A DNA stretch of 31,042 nt, taken from NCBI GenBank assembly GCA_015485715.1, contig WFTA01000049.1, forward strand, positions 1-31,042, in the 5' to 3' direction. Within the stretch, counting starts at the first letter, position 1. Each line of letters starts with the position of its first letter. The notes beneath the pieces were generated by a model that had not been told where the DNA came from, searched no databases, and saw nothing but the letters and a program-made list of their open reading frames with translations. Positions 6,943 to 15,603 of this stretch are shown in pieces. Source of the stretch: Patescibacteria group bacterium (GTDB lineage Bacteria; Patescibacteriota; Patescibacteriia; WFTA01; S139-112). The translations under genes and the position numbers were made by a program.

Positions 6943-8832
6943 TTATTCGTTTTGCGCTAGATCCTTAAAAATTCTGTATAAATACTCCCTTGTAGCGATC
7001 TCATAACCGTCTAAATCTATTTTTATACCAAAAGGCTCAAAATTCCTTCTAGAAATAGTACGTAAATCATCTCTGGATGCAAAATGATAATATCTCACAT
7101 CCACGCCTTTATCCACAAGTTGAGATACTGCTTCATAATCCTTATTCACTACCATCTGGGGTATTACTCTTTTATATTCAGGGAAAAATATCTTATCTGC
7201 CTGCTTAAATCCAAGAATGATTACCGGATTTTCGTCCTTTAACACATCTCTTATTCTTAACATTTTAGCCTGCTGGGTCTTTACATTATCTTTTATATGA
7301 GATAGACTTTCATCTGTCTTCCAAAATGTTAAATCAAAGCTATATACAATCAACAAAGACACAAATATAACTGACAAGACAGGACGGGCAAACTTCCTTC
7401 TGGTAAAACGGGGTATCCATAAAACAGCAAGAGAGATAAAAGGTATCCATACAGCGTATACAGGAAGCCAATATCTGGTATAGGATGTACCTATAGAAAA
7501 AGTTGAATTGTCTATTCTATCTACAATCTGCCACGAACCATAAAATACAGCAAGATATACAGTCACAACCACTGCAACAATAAAATACGCAACCTGCTTC
7601 TTTGTTTGAAAGTCAATTTTCCTTTTTACAAATTTATATACAAAGCTTATAAACCACAATAAAATGCCTGCGAATGCAAAAACAGACAGAGGGAGATATA
7701 TCTTATAAAAATAATTGTAGGCATTTAATGTGATGCTTGTTATATCAACTCCAAATGGAGAAACCAATAATCTAAACCACACATCTGCCTGTGCATAAAT
7801 ATCAGATGCTGATTGTGGAAGATTTATACTATACCCTACAGATATTGGGCTTCCATATATTTTATAATTCAAACCAAAGAGCGGAGTCAGAGAAATAAGT
7901 ACACCGCAAACAAACAATACCCCCCACAACCAGCTATAGATAGCCTGCTTTTTTTGAGAAAAATCGAAAAATTTCCTGATATGAAACAAAAATATAAATA
8001 TTATTACAAATACAATCCACCCCACCTCTGATGTTCTTACAAACAAAGAGAATCCCAGCAAAATACCTCCTACAAGGCCTCCTATGTAGCCAGCCAATCT
8101 GCGCTTTCTGTTGTTAAGATTTGTATTCAAAGAATAGATGATCGCAGTGATACTCATAATAAACAAAGACAAAAACAAAACATTATGATACATAGACCGT
8201 GATGCATAATACATATATGCCGGAAAGGTGAAAAGAAGAAGTGATGATACAAAGGCAACATTTTTATCAAATACTCTCTTTATTAAAAAATAAAATACCC
8301 ATACAGCAAAAACTGCAAAAATAGCTGTCAGGTAAAGAATAAAATCATCAGGAGAAAAGAGAGGAGAAAAAGCCTTGGCAATGTTGCCATATATAAAATA
8401 CATACCCATAAAAGATCCCGGGATTACATAATTTTCATAAGCAGAAGTACTTCTTGGTCTGATTAAAAAATTAGATTCCTGCAGAAGCTCGTCTTCATAT
8501 CTGAGTTCTTCACCCCTGCTATATCTAAGTGTCCAAAAATAGTTCATCATTTCATCAGGCGAGTTAAACTTATATATTCCATCAGGTCTGCCAAATCTTG
8601 CACAAAAATATTTGCGAAGATTATTCAGTTCTCCTTTTATATCTGTAATTTCCTGAGATGGTCTGCTGATGTTTAAATTACCTGTATTCACCAACTCCTC
8701 GTCACTGCAGATATAGAGCGGCATAGAAGTTGTGTATGGAAACCAACTGTATACAAAAAACATAACCACTCCAAATACAGCGAGTAATACCCCCCTCCAG
8801 TTCCTTGATAGAAATTTTTTAATTCGTCCCAT
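6943..8832 (-). CDS. Multi-spanning membrane glycosyltransferase-like protein (GT-C / PMT-ArnT type)
   Basis: This protein has about 630 residues from the ATG at 8832, which has AGG seven bases upstream. An alternative ATG lies at 8859, and the frame opens at 8916, where it would overlap the divergent neighbour. After one N-terminal helix comes a long extracytoplasmic loop containing SDEE. About ten further helices follow, then a C-terminal soluble domain (from about KDENPVIILGF). Helices followed by a soluble C-terminal domain, with acidic residues in the first loop, are typical of GT-C enzymes that use polyprenyl-phosphate sugars. Family and substrate are inferred, and catalytic residues are not proven. 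It diverges from another large GT-C-like gene. Confidence 0.8.
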   Translation of the reverse strand: MGRIKKFLSRNWRGVLLAVFGVVMFFVYSWFPYTTSMPLYICSDEELVNTGNLNISRPSQEITDIKGELNNLRKYFCARFGRPDGIYKFNSPDEMMNYFWTLRYSRGEELRYEDELLQESNFLIRPRSTSAYENYVIPGSFMGMYFIYGNIAKAFSPLFSPDDFILYLTAIFAVFAVWVFYFLIKRVFDKNVAFVSSLLLFTFPAYMYYASRSMYHNVLFLSLFIMSITAIIYSLNTNLNNRKRRLAGYIGGLVGGILLGFSLFVRTSEVGWIVFVIIFIFLFHIRKFFDFSQKKQAIYSWLWGVLFVCGVLISLTPLFGLNYKIYGSPISVGYSINLPQSASDIYAQADVWFRLLVSPFGVDITSITLNAYNYFYKIYLPLSVFAFAGILLWFISFVYKFVKRKIDFQTKKQVAYFIVAVVVTVYLAVFYGSWQIVDRIDNSTFSIGTSYTRYWLPVYAVWIPFISLAVLWIPRFTRRKFARPVLSVIFVSLLIVYSFDLTFWKTDESLSHIKDNVKTQQAKMLRIRDVLKDENPVIILGFKQADKIFFPEYKRVIPQMVVNKDYEAVSQLVDKGVDVRYYHFASRDDLRTISRRNFEPFGIKIDLDGYEIATREYLYRIFKDLAQNE

Positions 8833-8895
8833 AAATTTGCCTAAACTTATATACCTCATTATAATATAATAAAATAAACTGTAAACACTGCTAAG

Positions 8896-10974
8896 ATGAT
8901 GCTTATTTTGATACAACTTATTGTTCTTGCAGGAATTCTACTTATTGATCTTATATGGGCCAAAACCCTGCTTTTACTTGTCTATTTAGGAATACAAAGC
9001 ATAATGTACACTTTGGCGCTGTATAAAGATTATAGGCTAATTATTGCCAAATCAATAACATCATTGGCTGTTGTAATATCATTGATTATAATGCCTTTAG
9101 TCTTGTTCTTTTATATATGGAAAATAAATACTTTGTCTGTTGCAGTCTCCTTTTTATTCCCTGCAGTTTTGTTATTGCTAATCCGCTATAAAAACAAAAA
9201 TAAAGCCATGCCACCCTTGCTGGAAAAAATTAAAAAAGAGGTATCACTTGGAAACACAGCCTATATCTATCTTATTTTTTTCATTTTATTTTCTGTATTT
9301 TTTATATACCAAGCTTATAAAAGAAGCATGCAAGAGCCTGTGACATCTATATGGGAAGTGTTCAGCCCACTCTATCTTGCCTTTGTTTTTCTATCTGTTA
9401 TATCTCTCATTCTCTTCATTGTTAAATCAAAAAAAATCACCAGTATACACATAATGTCACTCTCTATCTTACTTTTTTCCATATTTGTTACAGCCGCTGC
9501 TGTATTTAATATTAATTTTGGGTTCGACCCCTTTGTACATCAGGCCTCTGAGAGGTATATATTAGATACACAAACCATATCTCCCAAACCTATTTTATAT
9601 ATAGGACACTGGCTTTTATCTGTATCTTTGTCTCTATTAAGCGGAATAGATCTTACTTATATAGATAAATACATTGTACCTGTATTTGCATCTATATTTA
9701 TCCCTGCTTTTATTTTCTTTGCTTTAATAAAATTTTTTAAAAAAGAAAAAAACATACTCATATCAATTATTGCCATACCCGTCTTTTTGTTTCCTTTCTA
9801 TTTTAGTGTACCACAAAACACTTCCTTGGTATTTGTAATTATGACAATATCCTCTCTATACATATGGCAGAGCAAAAAACTCACTGCCTTGTTTTTCATA
9901 TCAACATCTTTAGTGCATCTGTTCAGTGGAATTGCCCTCGCAATAGTTGGTATAACCCATACCATACTTAATCAAAAATACATAAAAAAAATAATTTCTA
10001 CATATAAAAAGCAAATATTATATATTATATGGCTTGGCGCTGTGTTTTCTGGATTGTATATATTTTCAGATATCAATCTTTATAACTTAAAACAAAATAT
10101 TGAAATTGAGAGTATAGGTGTGGCAGGTATATACATTTTAAAATACTTGTCTTTCTACTCTGTTTATCACGCTGTCTATCTCCTGCTTTTAAACAATAAT
10201 ATAATTGTACTTTTACTTATTTCCTTATATTTACTATTTTTCATAAAAACAAAAAATAAAGATAACTATTTTCCATCCATTATCATTACATTTACTATTT
10301 TGGTTGCATCAAACATATTATGGCCTTATATCAAGCTCCCATTCCTAAGTTATGAAATATATGATTTCATATGGAGGATATGGTTTATATCTTTATCCCT
10401 CATACTGATACATCTTACAGGGAGTATATATATGGTTGTATCCAAAATAAATTCCTACATAGGCAGGTATTCGGGTTTTGTATATATTATTATACTTTCT
10501 GCAGTAGTTGCCTCATCAACATACCTGCTCTATCCTCGCAACGACGGCCTAGTAAAATCGCGTCTTTATTCTACATCTAGATATGACATACAAGCTGTGG
10601 AGTGGATTGAAAAAGATTCAAAAGGAAAAGATTATATTGTTCTGGCCAATCAGGCAGTATCTGCTGCTGCTCTACATAAATACGGATTTAAAAAATATTA
10701 TCAAATATGCGATCAAGGCAAATGCACTCAGATATTTTATTATCCCATACCTACCATATCGCCGCTATATAAAACATATCTGGATATGGTCTACAAAGGC
10801 CCTGACCTAAAATATATTCAGGGCATAAAACAAGATCTAAAGATAGATAAAATATATTTTGTAGTTAATGATTACTGGACTGACTCGCAAAAAATAATCA
10901 AAAAAGCAAAAAAAATGTTTGCTTCTTACAAAGCAATATCAGACGGAAAAGTATATATATTCAAAACAGAGTAG
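8896..10974 (+). CDS. Large multi-spanning membrane protein, GT-C / oligosaccharyltransferase-like
   Basis: This 692-residue protein has roughly 12-14 hydrophobic helices over residues 1-555. A C-terminal soluble domain of about 135 residues follows (starting near SRYDIQAVEWIEKDSKGKD). The loop GFDPFVHQASERY carries an Asp in the place where GT-C enzymes hold their catalytic acidic residue, and the AVEWI...IVLANQ segment resembles the soluble domain of STT3/PMT-like proteins. The likely activity is transfer of a lipid-linked sugar outside the membrane, at family level only. The first ATG is immediately followed by a second ATG, and there is no clear ribosome-binding site. The stop codon TAG abuts the stop of the convergent gene with no gap. 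Confidence 0.8.
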   Translation: MMLILIQLIVLAGILLIDLIWAKTLLLLVYLGIQSIMYTLALYKDYRLIIAKSITSLAVVISLIIMPLVLFFYIWKINTLSVAVSFLFPAVLLLLIRYKNKNKAMPPLLEKIKKEVSLGNTAYIYLIFFILFSVFFIYQAYKRSMQEPVTSIWEVFSPLYLAFVFLSVISLILFIVKSKKITSIHIMSLSILLFSIFVTAAAVFNINFGFDPFVHQASERYILDTQTISPKPILYIGHWLLSVSLSLLSGIDLTYIDKYIVPVFASIFIPAFIFFALIKFFKKEKNILISIIAIPVFLFPFYFSVPQNTSLVFVIMTISSLYIWQSKKLTALFFISTSLVHLFSGIALAIVGITHTILNQKYIKKIISTYKKQILYIIWLGAVFSGLYIFSDINLYNLKQNIEIESIGVAGIYILKYLSFYSVYHAVYLLLLNNNIIVLLLISLYLLFFIKTKNKDNYFPSIIITFTILVASNILWPYIKLPFLSYEIYDFIWRIWFISLSLILIHLTGSIYMVVSKINSYIGRYSGFVYIIILSAVVASSTYLLYPRNDGLVKSRLYSTSRYDIQAVEWIEKDSKGKDYIVLANQAVSAAALHKYGFKKYYQICDQGKCTQIFYYPIPTISPLYKTYLDMVYKGPDLKYIQGIKQDLKIDKIYFVVNDYWTDSQKIIKKAKKMFASYKAISDGKVYIFKTE

Positions 10975-11316
10975 CTACCCAAATCTCTTCCTAAGCTCCT
11001 CAAATATAGAAGTAAATAAGGTGTCTATAATACCAAACTCTTCCTGTATTTGCCTGATATCCTCTTCTAGTCTTTTTCTTGCATTATCCTTATCTTTCTT
11101 GGTCTTTAGTTTTTTTGCAAGTTCTTCATCTTCTACATCTATCTCTCCTTTAACAACCATATCAAGCATATAAAGTGCATCTTTCTTCTCTTCCATCTCC
11201 TCCAAAGTTCTGTCTATTTCTTTCACTAACATCTTGAGATACTTAATAATTTCCTCTCTCTTCTCTGTTGAAAAATTCATCTGAGGCTGTATTTGCATAA
11301 TATTATTTGCTCTCAT
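10975..11316 (-). CDS. Small coiled-coil protein of unknown function
   Basis: This protein of 113 residues or slightly fewer is highly charged and mostly helical. Two long amphipathic stretches (about 15-55 and 62-95) are consistent with a coiled-coil hairpin. No signal peptide, membrane segment or known motif is visible. The first ATG overlaps the upstream DUF2892 gene by 14 nt. A second ATG at 11298 would start 4 nt after that gene's stop and is equally possible. Its stop is back to back with the convergent GT-C-like gene. I do not recognise a family. Confidence 0.7.
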   Translation of the reverse strand: MRANNIMQIQPQMNFSTEKREEIIKYLKMLVKEIDRTLEEMEEKKDALYMLDMVVKGEIDVEDEELAKKLKTKKDKDNARKRLEEDIRQIQEEFGIIDTLFTSIFEELRKRFG

Positions 11317-11497
11317 TGTTTTTGCAAGTGTTGATGCCTAATATTTTATATAACGGACAAAATGAAGAAATCACAACCAGAAGCATTATAAAAAACAAAA
11401 TTAAAAACCACATACTATATGTGAAGGATAAAATTAAAAATACAATACCCAATATAGATCTTATTATTTTATCAGTTTTTCCTACATTACACTGCAT
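11303..11497 (-). CDS. DUF2892 (YgaP-type transmembrane domain) small membrane protein
   Basis: This is a 64-residue protein. The N-terminus MQCNVGKTDKIIRSILG, two hydrophobic helices and the ending FCPLYKILGINTCK are the hallmarks of the DUF2892 inner-membrane family, including its conserved C-P-L-Y-x-x-x-G-x-x-T-C. Members are often found alone or fused to rhodanese domains in sulfur-handling proteins. No rhodanese domain is present here. It overlaps the following coiled-coil gene and follows the beta-propeller gene by 29 bp, so it probably belongs to the same transcript. Confidence 0.9.
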   Translation of the reverse strand: MQCNVGKTDKIIRSILGIVFLILSFTYSMWFLILFFIMLLVVISSFCPLYKILGINTCKNNESK

Positions 11498-11526
11498 ATT
11501 GTTGTAATTAATTATAATTATACCTG

Positions 11527-12681
11527 TTACATCATTATATCAACCACCACTGCATTATGCAAATTTTTTCCTATATTTATTCTTTTTACCTCCTTTCTGG
11601 TATTTGTATCAAGAAAAACAAGGTATCCACTATCATAAAGAGGAACAAATGCCATATCCCTGCTTCTATTAAAGAATACACCATGTGGCATAGGTCCTAC
11701 TCTTATCCTCCCTGTAATCCTATTACTCAAAACATCATATATATAAACATAGGGATTATCTATATTTGTCATCCATATTTCATCATCAGATCTGAAAGCC
11801 GCAAGTTCTGTAGATACTTTTACATCTATATTACGCTTAACAGTAAAATCATCTCCTGAAACTATAAACACATTCCTGTCTTCCATATTTGTAAACATAA
11901 TCATATTACTATCAGGAGACATGGAAAAACCATGTGTATCAGTATTTAAATACAATGTCTTTGCAATTTCTGAATTTAGCCCCTTATTTCTCAATACAGT
12001 TATCAGTCCCTTTTCTGATAAATTAACTACAAAAATATATTTATTATCATAAGTTACTCCTACATATTCAGGATACTTATTAACATATATTTTTCTGGTA
12101 TTTATATCAGATAAATTCTCTATATTTACGATAGACATAGTATTTTCTAAAGAATTTACCACATATATATACCTTCCTGATCTGTCAAAAACAACGCCAT
12201 GAGCTCCGCGTCCTGTGTATACATCAGCAATATTTTCCAACTTTACGGTATCTATAATACTGACTGAGTTGCTGGCAAAATTAGCAGTGGCCACATATCT
12301 GTTATCAGGAGAAACTGCAATATCGTGAGGGTTTTTGCCTGTTTTTATCCTTTTCACTATATTGCCTTCGGTGTCTATCACAACAACATTATTTGAGTAT
12401 GCATCTTCCACAAAAATATACTGCTTTGAAACATGATCATTATCATCTCGCACTTCCTGTGCATCTGGAAATATATTGTCTGTATTTAGATCGTTTTGCA
12501 ATGATCCATCTGCTACAGATAACTCTTTATTTATAAAGTTATTTTTCTGATACTGATTTCTGCTCTGAACATTACCATAGTTCTGAGATAAATCTTTATC
12601 AACAAAAACCAACAATGCAAATACAAAAATAACAAAAAAACCTACCGTTAAAATAAATATTGTATATATATACCTGAACAT
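11527..12681 (-). CDS. Membrane-anchored YncE-like beta-propeller protein
   Basis: This protein has about 384 residues. Residues 3-30 form a signal anchor. From about residue 85 there are about seven repeats of roughly 40-45 residues with the YVTN/YncE pattern (for example VVVIDTEGNIVKRIKTGKNP, then HDIAVSPDNRYVATANFASN, then VSIIDT), expected to fold as a seven-bladed propeller outside the cell. Such proteins bind ligands or partners, and no catalytic residues are evident. I chose ATG 12681; a TTG two codons upstream (12687) is the alternative. A strong 12-bp hairpin ends about 10 nt before the start. It follows the cupredoxin gene, which suggests a shared extracytoplasmic role. Confidence 0.88.
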   Translation of the reverse strand: MFRYIYTIFILTVGFFVIFVFALLVFVDKDLSQNYGNVQSRNQYQKNNFINKELSVADGSLQNDLNTDNIFPDAQEVRDDNDHVSKQYIFVEDAYSNNVVVIDTEGNIVKRIKTGKNPHDIAVSPDNRYVATANFASNSVSIIDTVKLENIADVYTGRGAHGVVFDRSGRYIYVVNSLENTMSIVNIENLSDINTRKIYVNKYPEYVGVTYDNKYIFVVNLSEKGLITVLRNKGLNSEIAKTLYLNTDTHGFSMSPDSNMIMFTNMEDRNVFIVSGDDFTVKRNIDVKVSTELAAFRSDDEIWMTNIDNPYVYIYDVLSNRITGRIRVGPMPHGVFFNRSRDMAFVPLYDSGYLVFLDTNTRKEVKRINIGKNLHNAVVVDIMM

Positions 12682-12690
12682 ATACAATCT

Positions 12691-12718
12691 GCCGGAGGTC
12701 TCCGAAGAGACCTCCGGC
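12691..12718 (-). terminator. 12-bp UUCG hairpin between cupredoxin and propeller genes
   Basis: GCCGGAGGTCTC and its exact complement flank CGAA, giving a C(UUCG)G loop on the minus strand. It starts about 10 nt after the cupredoxin stop and ends about 10 nt before the propeller ATG. No uninterrupted T tract follows (AGATTGTATATG), so it may be a weak terminator, an RNA-stabilising element or a translation-control hairpin. The 5' arm contains GGAGGT, which is paired with CCTCC in the 3' arm. Confidence 0.6.
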
Positions 12719-12727
12719 TAGAATAAA

Positions 12728-13534
12728 TTACTGCTCAAGAACCTCCAATCCTCCGATCATGCCTGCTTCTGCATGACCCGGAATTGCACAGTAATATCTG
12801 AATTTTCCAGCTTTATTTGGAGTAAACTCAACCTGCCCTGATCTTCCTGTAAGTCTGACGTTAACACCAAGCTCATCTATGGTAAAGGTATGAATTCCTG
12901 TATTCTGGAAATTAATTTTTACTTTTTCACCCTTTACAAGCTTCATATTATTAGGACTGAAAAAGAAATTTCCCGAAACCATGTTTATTGTTCTTTCTCT
13001 TGCCATCTCTTTATCTTTGTCGTCTTTCATATCATCAGCAGCCATGCCGTCACCCTTTCCTGAAAACTTGTCCAGAACAACTTTACCGCCAGACTTCACA
13101 GGTGCATCATCGCCCGGAAATTCATATACTCCGTCACCATCATCTCTATGCAGCATTGCATACAATGTTTCGCCGGCTTTTATCTCCCTATCAAGCATTA
13201 TTGTAATATTGTTTGCATTGGCAGATAATAAAGTGCTTTTTCCAAGAACCTTGCCGGGCTTGCCTCCATCATCTTCATGAATGACTACATACGACGGTCC
13301 TGCAATTTCAACCGACCTGACGACAACTTTGTCTCCAGATTGTCCGTCTGAAACCAAGACAGACTCACTCATTAAAGGCTCTTCTTCAGATACAGTTATC
13401 TGCTGTTGAGCAGGAGTGCTTTGGACCTGCATATTATCTTCCTGCTCATTCATATCACCACCTGAAAAAGCAATTATTAATACAATAACTATCACAATCA
13501 ATCCTCCAACAAATAAACCAAATTTATTGTTCAT
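12728..13534 (-). CDS. Membrane-anchored cupredoxin (type 1 copper) protein
   Basis: This protein has 268 residues. Residues 6-24 form an N-terminal membrane anchor, followed by a Gln/Glu-rich linker. Residues about 57-157 form a beta-rich domain (VLVSDGQSGDKVVVRSVEI, DREIKAGETLYAMLHRDDGD) resembling the DUF7282 type found in archaeal and bacterial surface proteins. Residues about 180-268 form a plastocyanin-like domain with a complete type 1 copper set, H215, C249, H254 and M259, in the classical C-x4-H-x4-M spacing. It should bind copper and shuttle electrons or sequester copper outside the membrane. A partner oxidase or reductase is not in the window. It is flanked by DUF3105-like and beta-propeller genes on the same strand. 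Confidence 0.92.
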   Translation of the reverse strand: MNNKFGLFVGGLIVIVIVLIIAFSGGDMNEQEDNMQVQSTPAQQQITVSEEEPLMSESVLVSDGQSGDKVVVRSVEIAGPSYVVIHEDDGGKPGKVLGKSTLLSANANNITIMLDREIKAGETLYAMLHRDDGDGVYEFPGDDAPVKSGGKVVLDKFSGKGDGMAADDMKDDKDKEMARERTINMVSGNFFFSPNNMKLVKGEKVKINFQNTGIHTFTIDELGVNVRLTGRSGQVEFTPNKAGKFRYYCAIPGHAEAGMIGGLEVLEQ

Positions 13535-13560
13535 ATAATTTAAATTTAATTTTAATAATC

Positions 13561-14055
13561 TTAGTTCTCAATGAAAGCTCTTATTCTGTCCTCGTCATAT
13601 CTATCCAATATCTCCATTTGCCCTGTTTTAGTAAGTATTATCTTACCATCATACCTGCCGGGTGCAAGATACACATACCCTATATACTCTCTAACAATAT
13701 TTTCCAGCTTGGAAACCAAGTCATCCTCACACTGATAATCCCTGCAGTTGTACTGAATGATAATACCCGGTCTTCCCCTACCGTTGGCGTGTTCCAGCAT
13801 ATGTCTTTGTACAGAATCAAGCATTGGCTCTGTTAATATATAACCTTCAGGCACACCTTCTGAATGGTTCAATGGAGATGTTGGTGGAAGCATTGGCGTG
13901 GAATAAACAAGAAGTATAAAACCATATAATGCTGCCCCTGTTATGACGAGATATATGATTCTTTTTTTCCATTTATTAAGAGCTTGGGAAATATTTTTTT
14001 GTTTTTTTTCTTTGTTTTTCTTCTTTTTCTTTCTATCTGATCCCGGATTATCCAT
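13561..14055 (-). CDS. DUF3105-like membrane-anchored protein
   Basis: This is a 164-residue protein. A very lysine-rich cytoplasmic head (about 1-31) precedes one transmembrane helix (about 32-53). The outside domain begins with MLPPTSPLNHSEGVPEG, then HMLEHANGRGRPGIIIQYNC and KIILTKTGQ...DEDRIRAFIEN. The order PPTS...H, H-x-LEH, a Y-containing strand, an LT(A/K) strand and a terminal D-x-x-x-I-x-x-FI helix matches my memory of DUF3105, though GPHY is not conserved. The function of that family is unknown to me. Codons 3-5 can pair with the leader (14084-14092) in a hairpin that loops out the start codon. Confidence 0.75.
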   Translation of the reverse strand: MDNPGSDRKKKKKNKEKKQKNISQALNKWKKRIIYLVITGAALYGFILLVYSTPMLPPTSPLNHSEGVPEGYILTEPMLDSVQRHMLEHANGRGRPGIIIQYNCRDYQCEDDLVSKLENIVREYIGYVYLAPGRYDGKIILTKTGQMEILDRYDEDRIRAFIEN

Positions 14056-14092
14056 ATCTTAAAAAATTAATAATACAACATCTATCCGGGAT
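14040..14092 (-). promoter_or_regulatory. Possible translation-control hairpin around a start codon
   Basis: ATCCCGGAT (mRNA leader, 14092-14084) is perfectly complementary to ATCCGGGAT in codons 3-5 of the DUF3105-like gene (14048-14040). The 35-nt loop holds the ATG at 14055-14053. No U tract follows the second arm in the direction of transcription, so it is not a terminator for the preceding gene. Confidence 0.4.
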
Positions 14093-14097
14093 TTTAT

Positions 14098-14442
14098 TTA
14101 ATATATCTGGGAATGAAGTATGCCTTTTCTGAACAAATATAAAAAAAAGTCAAAAAACTTATAAAACGCAAAAACAAGCCTTCTTCTTACCCTATCCAAA
14201 GATATACAAAAAGAGAATTTATAAACAAAAAGAAATATAAAAATAATCAAAGAAGATATTAAATATAAAATTGTATTTATATTTGTTTGGGATAAAATCA
14301 TCTGATCCACAAACTCCTTACAGTCATCAACCAATTGAGATCCCTTCGTAAACATAAAATTTCCATACAAAACACACAATAAAATAGCACCTATCAAAAT
14401 CAAGCCTATTACTGCAGTATTTTTTCTTCTCCCTAATATCAT
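14098..14442 (-). CDS. Small two-helix membrane protein of unknown function
   Basis: This is a 114-residue protein. Hydrophobic helices at about 12-31 and 57-80 flank a short loop containing one Cys and several acidic residues (LVDDCKEFVDQM). An aromatic and basic tail (RRRLVFAFYKFFDFFLYLFRK) may lie along the membrane. No family is recognised. It is the first gene of a minus-strand run that continues into the DUF3105-like and cupredoxin genes, and it lies 36 bp after the dnaJ stop. Confidence 0.72.
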   Translation of the reverse strand: MILGRRKNTAVIGLILIGAILLCVLYGNFMFTKGSQLVDDCKEFVDQMILSQTNINTILYLISSLIIFIFLFVYKFSFCISLDRVRRRLVFAFYKFFDFFLYLFRKGILHSQIY

Positions 14443-14478
14443 ATATATAATTATAGCATAGTATGGATATAGCTCAAA

Positions 14479-15594
14479 TTATAGCCCCTCTTTCTGGAGC
14501 TGTTCAAGAAGATCTTTTTGTTTTTTGGTTAGTTTTTTGGGAACATCTATCCTAATTTGGACATAGTGATCTCCTTTCCTGTGTTCATTTCCCAAATGCG
14601 GTATTCCCTTGCCCTTGATCTTAAAAACTTGCCCATCTCTGCATCCGGCGGGAATTTTAATTTTCACATCACCATACAGTGTTTTGACAGATACCTTGCC
14701 GCCCAATACTGCAACAGAATATGGTATATATTCTGTGGTTCTAATATCATTCCCATCCCTGACAAAATACGGATCTTTTCTCACCCTAAACCTGACGTAC
14801 AGATCTCCAAACCCTCCTCCTCTAAGACCTGCCTCTCCTTCTCCTTTGATCTTAATAGAATCACCATTATCTACACCTGCCGGTATTTTAATTTTGATTC
14901 TCTTTTTCTCCACCACTCTTCCCTCTCCATGGCATTTTCTGCAGTATTTTTCAGGTTTTTCTCCTGTTCCCTCACAGGTAGGGCAGATGCTGATATGTGA
15001 AAAAGTACCAAAAAAGCTTCTCTGAGTCTGATGCACTCTTCCCTGCCCACCGCACTGGGGACACTTGATAATTTTACTTCCTTTTTCTATACCTGTACCT
15101 GAACAGGATGGACACACATCAGGCTTTTTAACCTCAACTTCTTTTTCTCCACCAAAAACAGCATCTTTAAAATCTATTTCAAGCAAAAGCTCCAAGTCTT
15201 TTCCCTGCACTTTTCTATCTGTCTTTGTGCGAGTACCTGTAAATCCTCCTCCAAAAAACTCTGAAAATATGTCTGAGAATCCACCAAAATGTGCTTCTTT
15301 GCTTCCTGCAAATCCGCTGAACACATCTCCAAAGTTCCTCACAAAATCCTCCCAGTTCATATGACTATAGCCGGCTCCTGCTCCCTCAAATGTCTGGCCA
15401 AATTGATCATACTGTGCTCTTTTTTTCTCATCAGACAACACCTGATATGCTTCATTGATTTCCTTAAACTTTTCCTCATCACCACCCTCTTTATCAGGGT
15501 GATACTTGTGAGCAAGCCTGCGGAAAGCCTTTTTTATTTCTTCCTGACTTGCTCCTCTGTCAACACCCAAAATTTTGTAATAATCCTTTGCCAT
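14479..15594 (-). CDS. dnaJ: Chaperone DnaJ (Hsp40)
   Basis: This 371-residue co-chaperone stimulates DnaK ATPase and delivers unfolded clients in the cytoplasm. The J domain is residues 4-66 with HPD at 32-34. A Gly/Phe-rich stretch (about 65-120) follows, and then four CxxCxGxG zinc repeats (C161/C164, C178/C181, C204/C207, C218/C221). The two C-terminal beta domains end at about 355. All elements of a type I DnaJ are present. It is the last gene of the hrcA-dnaK operon, 9 bp after the DUF3467 gene. No intrinsic terminator is obvious after it. Confidence 0.97.
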   Translation of the reverse strand: MAKDYYKILGVDRGASQEEIKKAFRRLAHKYHPDKEGGDEEKFKEINEAYQVLSDEKKRAQYDQFGQTFEGAGAGYSHMNWEDFVRNFGDVFSGFAGSKEAHFGGFSDIFSEFFGGGFTGTRTKTDRKVQGKDLELLLEIDFKDAVFGGEKEVEVKKPDVCPSCSGTGIEKGSKIIKCPQCGGQGRVHQTQRSFFGTFSHISICPTCEGTGEKPEKYCRKCHGEGRVVEKKRIKIKIPAGVDNGDSIKIKGEGEAGLRGGGFGDLYVRFRVRKDPYFVRDGNDIRTTEYIPYSVAVLGGKVSVKTLYGDVKIKIPAGCRDGQVFKIKGKGIPHLGNEHRKGDHYVQIRIDVPKKLTKKQKDLLEQLQKEGL

Positions 15595-15603
15595 AATTCA
15601 AAA

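Noticed and set aside
14557..15025. Plus-strand open frames opposite dnaJ
   Set aside because: They are antisense to the conserved zinc-finger and C-terminal domains of dnaJ, with no independent evidence.
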